The position numbers and the translations under genes are program-made. This document shows, in pieces, positions 55,227 to 64,000 of a DNA stretch of 64,000 bases. The DNA lies in contig OZ037768.1 in NCBI GenBank assembly GCA_964035545.1, positions 7,369,241 to 7,433,240 on the forward strand, given 5' to 3'. The stretch is from Bugula neritina. Lineage: Eukaryota > Bryozoa > Gymnolaemata > Cheilostomatida > Bugulidae. Positions within the stretch are counted from its first letter, which is position 1, and each line of letters begins with the position of its first letter. Under the pieces are notes generated by a model that was not told the DNA's origin, did not search any database, and worked only from the letters and a program-made list of their open reading frames with translations.

Positions 55227-58200
55227 ATGGCTGCACATGGCTCAAATAAAAATGCTAACAAAATATCTGGAAAGAAGAAACCTAGGAGGCAGCCCAGTTT
55301 ACTTAGAAAGCCTGTGATAGAAGTAAGGGGTAAACTAGGAAAAGCACAAAAGTCAAAAAAGAAAAAGATCAAGAAAGTGGGAAGTTCAACGATAGACTTC
55401 TATGAAGCAAAAGTTGAAGGCACAAAACCGGTCAGGTAAGCCGTAACTCGTAAGACCAACTCCGAGAGTTAGAGCAATAGTGAGACTGTCACTTAGAGTC
55501 AGAGTGAATTTCAGATAGTTGTCTCGAGTTTGAATGGTTTTTAGGACATGCAATGCTAGAGTTTAAGTTCTTACAGTTACACTAAACTTACACTTACAGC
55601 CTGAGTCACTTTACCATGCTCATGCTGAGGGTATCACATTCAGTTTCACTGTAAGTGTATGGTTTACTTAGGTAACTCAAATTGAAACTGAACTCAACCT
55701 TTGATCAGCACTGTTTAGCTGTAACTTACAGCTACGCAGTCACTGCCAGTCAGTGTTAGTGTAAGTGTTAGTGTAAGTGTTAGAGTTTGATCACAATATG
55801 AATTAGAATATTGAATATGAATATCAATATGAATATATAATTATAGTTTTAAAAAGTTACTCTTAGTATAAGTATTAGATTCAGCATTACATTTACTGTA
55901 AGTATAAGTTTTGAGTACATAAGTATAGCTATAAGTATAACAGTATAAGATTAAGTGTTCTATTAGTATTACTATAGGCTAATAATAATCGTTGACATTT
56001 TTATTTACTATATTGCATTTACTGATTTAGTGATTTACACTGTACAGTATGAGTATTAGTATTTAGTAATCAATGGTTGTTATAATCCTAAGGCTAATGA
56101 AAGAGGCAATGGCTAATAGCTAATATTTAATTTTATGGTTGTTGTCAATGTTAAAAGTTCAAGTTCATAATAACTCATTCATTAACTTATTAACTCAAAG
56201 TCAGTCAATTAATGGGTACAGTAAGTCACTAAATGTTACGCTCAAAATCATATGTGTGTCATTTGCCAACTTTTCAGAGTTGTAAAATAATTGCCGGAAT
56301 TCGACCCAGACCTCCGGCTAGCAAGCAGGCCTGCTAACCAATTGCACCACAGGGGCCTCGGGATTTCCTAACAACACCATTTCATTTGATCGAGTTTATA
56401 TTTATAGAATAGGCCCACAAATCACACAACTATTTACTAAGATTTGCATACATGCTTGTTGAACACTGGCTTTATAAAAATTTTTATGAACCTGTTCTTC
56501 ATCTAAATATGCTGTATATAAATCAATATGCTATTTTATTGGCCGAATTCTTTCTAATAGTTGATATTTAATACTTGATAGGCCAGATTCCACCATTATT
56601 AATGCTGCTCCAAAAGATTTACAGCAAGAAATTCCAAAAAAACTGAGAGAATTGATGAAAAGTAGAGAGCAATTAGCTCTCGAATCACAACTGTCTAAGC
56701 GGAAGCGGCGGGCCATCAAAGTAGGTGTGTTGATCGAATCATTGTAAAATATACATGTCGTTGCTATAATTGTGAATTCTGTCTTTGTGCACCACAACGG
56801 ATGGGGTTTTCTAATCATGCTTCTTGGTCATTGTTTTTTAACATTTATATATGTAGGTATGTTTTGCTGAACTCAAGTAAAAACTAAATAAAAAAAATAA
56901 AAACTCATTTATTTTATTTATTCATGTTTATTAATCTTTAGTATGTTCTGAATATTTTGCAGAGAAGGAAAAGAAGAAAGAGGAGGCGGTTGATACTTGG
57001 TTCAAAAGACCAGTTAAGGCTGTTCCTAAGTTTGAGAAAAAGCATAATGAAAGTGACCGTGCTTTCTACGCTAGAGTTGAACGAGAGTCAAACGAGTTTA
57101 TGAAAATAGCCAAGTATGAAGACGAGAATGAATGTAAAGTGGTAACAAATGAAAAAGGAGAAATTCAAATTGAAAAGAGGATACGTAGAAAACAAATCAA
57201 AACCAAAGAGTGAGTGGAAGTAGTCAATAGATGGATGCATTACCTGCATGTTGTCAGATTTTGAAGCTTCTAATGATTATTTTATTTTTTTAAAAAGTAC
57301 CCGTTGTAATTAAAAAATAAACATTCGTAATTTATTTTGAAGGTTTCGTGAAAAAAAGAAATTGCAAAAACAATCTAAACTCAAGAAACATAAAGATTTC
57401 ACAGATTTACAAGGTATGTAGTGAAAGACTACACCGTAGCATAATTTTTTAATTTTCCCATATCTTTTGCAATATAAAATAAGTTATCAGAATAGTTGAT
57501 GATGTTCTGCAAATTTTTTAGACCACGTGGCGTTCAATGAAAGAACAGATAGGCCTCCAGAGGAGCTAGCTTTACCAAGAAAGGCTTCAGATAAAGAAAA
57601 AGTATGTTATCTCTCTAGTAATATTGAACAGTATAAGTCAGTTATTAGAGACAATATTGAGCTGCGTTTACTTGTAAAAAGGCCTGTTTAGCCAATTATC
57701 TATCACTAGACAAGCTATTGAGACTTCAGCAGTTTCTCTCCTTGTAGTACTTGTATGAGTCAAACTTGATCTGTGTTGAAGACAGAAAATAAAATATATA
57801 GCTTAAATTTACTATAAAATAATATCGTTGATGAGGGTTTATTTAAAATACTAGATCTTCAAAACATTAGCTGTGATCTCAAAATAGGCACAGTGTATTA
57901 AGGATTTTTGCTTTTTAAACTATCGTATTGGGTTAGATAAACGGAAGAATGTAATCTATTACTCTATTCACTCGTTTATAGAGTTGAAATTGTATGGTTC
58001 TTTCTAGCAGCTTTTTTGTGTACTTACTATAACTTAGACAAAGTTGAACACATGAGCTTTGAAATTGTCAATTTTTTAAACTATGATTGACCAATGTTTA
58101 GATAGGCTAAGATCTCTTCTTTGCAATGAAAGTTAGAAAGTACTTTTATACAAAGCCATGTACTTTATTGTTCACTGTTCTTTTAATTTTAAACTTTTAG

Positions 58201-58374
58201 TCTGCCAAGTTGAATTCCTTAAATTTGATGGGGTTGTTAAATAATCCTTCAAAAAAGAAAGTAACTCCATTGAAATCATGGGCATATAAAGAGAAAATAG
58301 ATGAGGAAAGACAAAGAGCCATAGACATGTACAGAAGAATTAAAGCTAAAAAGAGATCCGATCCACTAACTTGA
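55227..58374 (+). CDS. CCDC137: CCDC137-like nucleolar coiled-coil protein
   Basis: Exons: 55227-55435, 56582-56724, 56963-57209, 57343-57413, 57522-57601, 58201-58374; phases close; 307 aa (human 289). Very rich in lysine and arginine. Family landmarks in order: QEIPKKLRELMKSREQL, a KRKRR block, VPKFEKKHNESDRAFYARV, a lysine-rich coiled coil, DHVAFNERTDRPPEEL with a following basic stretch, and the C-terminal DEERQRAIDMYRRIKAKK. Vertebrate CCDC137 is a nucleolar/chromosome-periphery protein; its molecular role is poorly known. Exon 2 could instead end at 56720 with exon 3 starting at 56965, removing two residues. The large first intron holds a degenerate repeat cluster and a tRNA-like SINE. 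It is convergent with CLP1. Confidence 0.85.
55440..56110. repeat. Degenerate simple-repeat cluster in intron 1 of CCDC137
   Basis: TTAGTGTAAGTGTTAGTGTA-type runs (about 55755-55785), then AGTATAAGTATTAG and CTATAAGTATAACAGTATAAG (about 55865-55975). This third cluster resembles those at 17.9-19.4 and 35.4-36.7 kb, and shares the CTATAAGTATAACA string with the arms of the 37-38 kb palindrome. Confidence 0.55.
56293..56357 (-). repeat. tRNA-derived SINE-like sequence in intron 1 of CCDC137
   Basis: On the minus strand an A-box-like TGGTGCAATTGGTTAGCAG (56349-56331) is followed by an anticodon-arm-like segment and a B-box-like GGGTCGAATTCC (56307-56296). The 5' acceptor strand GGCCCCT has no matching 3' strand, so this is a tRNA-related SINE head or tRNA pseudogene, not a functional tRNA. 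Confidence 0.6.
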
Positions 58375-59040
58375 CAACATTTTACTGACATGTAAATTCA
58401 TTACATTTAATTCAATGACCTTAGAATCTAATAATCAAATGTTTTTTATATCTTGTTTTTAAGTTTTATTAAAATATTTAATACAACTGGCTTGAAATTC
58501 CTTTATTGGTTAATTCAGTGTGTTTAGTTTATTGAACAGTTTTTTTTACAGAAGTAGGAAAATATTTACAGATGAATTATCAACATTTACTATACATGAA
58601 ATATTCAACTCTATAGTCTATTGTTGTATAAACAATAACTTTCCAGGAAATTGTAGAAGTACCTTCTTCAATTATGTGCAAAAACAAAAATGTTAGAGGC
58701 TTTGTGAAACATAAGGAAACTGTTTGCTGTTAATATGAAGTTCTTTAAGAATAATTTGAGCTTCAAATAATAATTAAAAACATGCTAGATTATAAATTTA
58801 TTTTGTTACTCATGATATAATTGATACAAGGCATCAAACTGTCAACAGGATTTTAATAACCTCACCTAATTTGAGTCATCATTTCAAATTGACAGTATTC
58901 ACGTGACATGAATTCTTGCACATTAACATCAAATATCCTACACAACCCAGTTGAAAACTTCCCACATATTTGAAATAAGTTGAAAATTGGTTTTCTGTGG
59001 GTGGTGTAGTGTATAAATTCCTCTTTCAGAATTTGGGGCG
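58375..59040. other. Convergent intergenic gap (CCDC137 / CLP1)
   Basis: 666 bases between two stop codons that face each other. It must hold both 3' UTRs, which may overlap. No further feature is seen. Confidence 0.6.
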
Positions 59041-62000
59041 TTATTTAATGTCCATAAATGTTATATCGGTGTCCAACAAAATCTTCCCAGGTAATGGAGC
59101 AGGGGCTGGTGACAATATCATAAATCTCGATCTTTCCATATCAACTTCGGTTCTGTTGAACATGAGCACAAGTTGATATATTAAAAAATGGAAGTACTAG
59201 AATAATAATATAGAATAATATGTTAGCATAATATGCAGTAAAGTGTGGGTATACTATTTGTGCACAGAATAAAATATATTTTGTGATTATCTAATTGATA
59301 TTTTATGAATACTATAATAATAAACAAATGATGAAAAAATTTATCCCTATACAAATCCTACGATTAACAAGAGAAGATTTTGTCAATAAATATTTGAGCC
59401 AAGATTAAAATCAAAGTACTGAAAACATCAATGTGACAGTTTACAGAGAATGAGATTATCTGTCTTGAAACTAAATGCATTATTAAAGCTTTTCATCAGA
59501 TTACTAATCTACCAATAAATCACACTTCACCATTACCTAATACTAACATAATACGTAAAGCTCAAGATCTATGAACCAAGTAATTGATTCGGAGGCAGGA
59601 TCGCACCACCGCTACCATAAAACAATTGCTTGGCTCACTGATTTTAAGCTTTCACTCTTTCGAACTATGAAAAATAATTCAAGATGTTAATATCTAGTGC
59701 TCGTAGTGTTAGCAATCACAGCACGCAAGGAAATCACATGTTCATAGTATCAAAAGTAGGCGATCCATACTGTAACATGAGAAAATTACTAATTTCAAAT
59801 TCCTAAGTTATTCGACAGACATTACCAGCATATTATGCTTTGTTGGCACTTATCATTGTTTAATTTATGAAAAAATACTTTTACTGCACATGCACTTAGA
59901 ATTAGCATTGCCCTTGATTTGTCAGCAGTAGAAATGTGAGCTGTTTCACTATGTTGCATAACCATGATAAAAAGGTCATGGGGTTAGATTGTTGGAGGAG
60001 AAAGTTAGACAATGAATCAGTTCATCTCAATGCAGGGTGTTACCAACAATTAAGTAATGTAGTACTAAATAATGTAGTATCAGCTTTTACTTTAAATTAA
60101 CACAACAACTATGCTAAAACATTGCTTTTTTATTCTTTCTCAAGGAAAATTTCATACTTTAGAGAAAGGACACTAGAGTGTTGCAAAAATGTCATCAATT
60201 ACCAATTCTAATATATCATATACTTGATATATAAAGTCAGTTTGCTCAAGTAACAACAAAACTGTATGTTTTATTACTTACATGACTATAAACCCAGACA
60301 CAGGGCTGTAGACAGATTTCTCTGCACCCCCCTCACCAGCACACAAACTTAGCACGTGATACCTCAGAGCTTCACCTGTATTACCATATCACAATAAAGG
60401 TGAGTGACGCAACATTTATTCAACACAAATCATCACATAAAACTGCAAGACTGTAAGAATCTGAGCTAAAAAATACACAATTGAAATTACCATACTTGTG
60501 ATATGAGTGAGAAAACATCATCTGCTGGTATAATTAGTAACCCGAAAGAGCAGCTATAAAGGTAAACTCACTAATGTGATAGAAATTGCAATTTTCAACA
60601 TATAATTAATTAGTGTTGCAACCCTGTGAGAGAATACAAAAGATATATTCAATCATAAACACAGACATACTCAGTATGTATTCAATAACCTCAAATTTAC
60701 ATGAAAATGAAAAATTGAGTAAAACATCTGACAAGACTTCCAGTTTGCCAATAATCACAGGATACATTATGGTTCCCAGTGCCCATTATATGCTATTATT
60801 ATACACATTGATGTCTTATGCAATGAGTCAATGAGATAAAGTTGGTATACAAAGCATTACAGGTAGCAAGAAGTATTCCACAATTGTTCTATTTTACATA
60901 GAAAATTGACATTTCAATCACAGGCAAGGTCAGTGTAAACAGTTGTAAGTTTTATGAGCTATTCTTTACACACCAGTTTTTACAAATTGATAGAAAAATG
61001 AATATTACACACACATAGCAAAGGCTTGACGTATGCTGCAATACAGTGAAGTACAGTTAAGTCAATGATGCAACCAGTATTATAGAGACACACCCACAAA
61101 ATATTTTTTATGTGGATTTACATCTCTAAGCCTCTAATGATTTAATTAGTTATAATAACATGAGTTGCCAAAACACTCAACCCTGGGTACTGTGTTTTTT
61201 CCTGTCATCTAATTAGCAGGGACAGTAATATCAATAATATAACAGCAAATGTCCACATAATCATAATAATCTCGGTCAGCAATTATCCTAATATATAGAT
61301 TAGTCATTGAGCTAAAATTTAATCTCAATAATTTAAGTAGATTTACAGCTTTTATAGAAGCTTAACAGATAATCCAAACTAGATTCTGATAAGTCATCTA
61401 GAAAATCAAACCACTAAAGAGACGTACCATACTGTATATACAGTGTTAGAGATGTACCACACAGTATATACAGTGTTAGAGATGTACCATACAGTATATA
61501 CAGTGTTAGAGATGTACCATACTGTATATCCAGTGTTAGAGATGTACCACACAGTATATACAGTGTTAGAGACGTACCATACAGTATATACAGTGTTAGA
61601 GATGTACCATACAGTATATACAGTGTTACAGACGTACCATACAGTATATATAGTGTTAGAGACGTACCATACAGTATATACAGTATTAGGTGGAACTAAG
61701 ATAGCTTACTTGGCACCATTGGCATCAGCTTTGTCTCCCCCTGTTCCATCACCATGCCAAGAGGTAACAAGGAGGCTGGCAACTCAGGAGCTATAAAACA
61801 GTAGGAATCATTATACTCTAAGATATTATAGTTGGATTTACTATACTTTAATATATTACAGCTGAATATATTATAAATCACACCTTTTACATTTGGAAAT
61901 TGACATGTTTACAAGTGTATTCTAGCTATATTCTAAAATATATCTTTTATTTGGTACTTAAAGAAGCAAATGCCTCGTAACAAAAAACTCACACATTAAA

Positions 62001-64000
62001 AATGAGTTTCAAACATAAAACACTTGACGTTATAAATATATTAATTTGCAAAACACATTAGTTCATGTGACCTACATATTGTCTCACCAAATTACTCCAA
62101 AGTTGCAATAATAACTGAGGCCATAAACTCAACGATATATATACAAAACTTTCTAAGAGTTATCCTAACTTACAACAAAGTAAAGCAGAGAAGCAGATTT
62201 TAACTTTCCTCACCGCCAATTTTATATATGCTGACTTCTGAAAAGTTGACATAGAAACAGTGAGGAGACAATTCCTTATCAATGCCATAAAAGTAATTTC
62301 TAACCCTAGAATCTCTACTAGTCGCACGTGTTTGCCTAGTCCTGTTCACCACCTAATAACAAACCAATAAACTATCAAATACTTGATGGATTAAGATACA
62401 ATATATCAAGATTAAAGTGCAGCTACCCAAACAGAACTGTAGCTATCTAGGTGAGAAAGGTGATAATATCAAGATTAGATTAATTACAGATGTTGTCAGA
62501 ATGTTTGTCATGTTTCAACATACTGCAGAAAAAATACTAACACATGGCCTAGAAAAACTAATAAAAAATCTAGTATTAATTCAGAAAATTTTATTTGATT
62601 AAATTTGAAAGCAAAGTAGGAATCTGAAAAGCAGACAATGAAGCTAAAACTTACGCCTCCTGATTTTTGCAGCTGAATTATCTTCACAAAGTCTGGCATA
62701 TCTCGTCTAAGTTCAGTGTACAGTCTCTCCTGGTCTATCACAATGATGATGTTCACCTCAAATACACTCGCTATGTGTATTAAACTTTTGTATCCTGCAT
62801 CCTTTATCCAGCCACATGTGTTGATTATACACCCACTAACATTGGCTGCAAAGTATACACATTATACAAGCTCAATACATTTACTGTACAAGTTTGATAC
62901 ATTTTATGATAAGTAATCATCTATGAAATTTATCATGCAGCTACCAAATTATTTTTTTATGGTTCAGTATTGTAACCAGCTTTTATGAATATGAAAAATG
63001 TTGATTCAGGCATAATACATATTCTACCTAGTAGCTGTATTATATACAAATAGTAAAAAACATAACATTGTTGTTTCAAGCATAAATTTTTACATGTTTG
63101 TGAGATTTAGCTAAAATTTAACATTAATAAAATTTAAGTATTTCAGGCAGCCTTACCATTAGAATTATGAGAGCACCTGTCGTTGATAGTCTGTGAAAGA
63201 GAGCTAATAACCTTAGTGTAGAGTGACAAGTTGTCACCAGGTGCTTTATGTCCAAAATGATAGACCAACGGTATTGCTTGCGGGTAGCCAGTTTCTATAT
63301 CATGAGGCCTCTGAACAATGAGTGCCCCTAAGTTCAGACGATGATCAAACATGAATTGCAGCAACATGCCTTTGAAGCATAAACATCAAGCACAATTCTT
63401 CATAAGACTCTGAATTAATTTTTCAACCATAGATGGCATAAGCTATTTCATTACATATAAAATAGCAAAAATACTTTTTTAGACGAAACTGATACCGCCT
63501 TGTAAACAAGTTACTGGAAAGAAGCAATCACCCACAGTTTATGGAATAATATTTAAATGCTACTAGATTCTAGAAACTCACCCATGCTTCCAGGTATAGA
63601 GATTTCTCCTTGGCCCACGTCTAAATCTACAAATATTGGAATTCTTTCTAACCTGAAAGCATAGAATATTAAAGCTAAATTAAAAAAATTGATTTTTCAG
63701 GACTGAATATACCACAATTAAAATATAAAACTAATGTAGCATTGGAATTTATATATTAAAAAGCTAAATTAAAAACCAATTACAATGAACCATATATTCT
63801 TTTTCGATGCATTACCTTATAATTAATTGAACTCTATGTATAATACTTGAGATGCTATACCTTGCTGCATAGTTGACGAGAATGCGGGATAACGTACTTT
63901 TGCCGACATCTACAGGCCCGGCTATCATAACCCTTGGGCCTCTAATAGACTTCTCGGCAGCTTGATCTCTTAACTGCTCCAAGGCAGCGTGTACATTCAT
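59041..64000 (-). CDS. CLP1: CLP1, polyribonucleotide 5'-hydroxyl kinase / 3'-end processing factor (N-terminus outside window)
   Basis: Minus strand, partial. Exons: 64000-63861 (continues past the window edge), 63652-63582, 63369-63157, 62845-62655, 62352-62214, 61790-61710, 60375-60282, 59152-59041; 346 visible residues. Human CLP1 has roughly 100 more residues before this point, so the methionine at the edge is internal. Landmarks: Walker [13 protein letters not shown], the [13 protein letters not shown] segment, [23 protein letters not shown], a [14 protein letters not shown] stretch and the C-terminal LSPAPAPLP...FMDIK. CLP1 phosphorylates RNA 5' ends with ATP, works with the tRNA-splicing endonuclease complex, and is a subunit of cleavage factor II in mRNA 3'-end formation. 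Intron 6 (61709-60376) starts next to a 30-bp minisatellite. Confidence 0.95.
61419..61690. repeat. 30-bp minisatellite, about nine copies
   Basis: Unit of exactly 30 bases, GAGATGTACCATACAGTATA followed by TACAGTGTTA, repeated about nine times with one or two changes per copy. It lies in a CLP1 intron and ends about 18 bases from the 5' splice site at 61709. Because 30 is a multiple of three, it yields an open 117-aa frame that I do not consider coding. Confidence 0.95.

Noticed and set aside
59560-59650. Possible third tRNA-like SINE on the minus strand
   Set aside because: Only loose A- and B-box resemblance, with no convincing spacing or arms.
61443-61796. 117-aa open frame with repeated [10 protein letters not shown] units
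   Set aside because: It is the translation of the 30-bp minisatellite inside a CLP1 intron, antisense to the gene.

Overview
The window reads as AT-rich nuclear DNA of an invertebrate animal, with a lophotrochozoan-like flavour. The reasons are multi-exon genes with standard GT-AG (and a few GC-AG) introns, one-to-one animal orthologues (GIT, TMEM245, Integrator subunit 15, KLF, CCDC137, CLP1, TPPP, a FAM107-like protein), tRNA-derived SINE-like sequences, MITE-like repeats, and a Polinton/Maverick (adintovirus-like) element. I cannot fix the phylum from sequence alone.

Layout. 1-4464 (+): the virion-gene half of a Polinton-type endogenous dsDNA virus/transposon. In order it holds the tail of an unrecognised ORF, a chromodomain-bearing rve integrase, a penton/minor-capsid-like protein, a pVI/pX-like basic core protein, a double-jelly-roll major capsid protein and an adenain-type cysteine protease. 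All five complete frames are open. 5109-8263 (+): last four exons of a FAM107-like gene. 9370-17475 (-): a complete 17-exon GIT1/2-type ArfGAP gene (748 aa). 19833-23665 (+): a consistent 8-exon gene for an unrecognised 389-aa protein. 24266-25017 (+): a short TPPP (p25-alpha) gene. 26682-34746 (-): TMEM245, 15 exons, about 935 aa. 34.7-38.6 kb: repeat-rich divergent intergenic block with a MITE-like element and a palindrome of about 1.06 kb. 38562-about 47068 (+): an INTS15-like gene. 47-52 kb: no gene seen. 52083-53621 (+): a Krueppel-like factor with polyQ and three C2H2 fingers. 55227-58374 (+): a CCDC137-like gene. 59041-64000 (-): CLP1, whose N-terminal exons lie beyond the window.

Exon models were built by hand from splice sites, reading phase and family similarity; phases close in every model offered. 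The host genes are unrelated housekeeping or regulatory genes, not a pathway cluster: GIT in focal-adhesion/Arf signalling, TPPP on microtubules, INTS15 and CLP1 in RNA 3' processing, KLF in transcription. The Polinton genes do form a functional set: integrate (integrase), build the capsid (major capsid protein, penton), package or penetrate (pVI/pX-like) and mature (protease). Its polymerase and packaging ATPase would lie upstream of base 1 if the element is complete.
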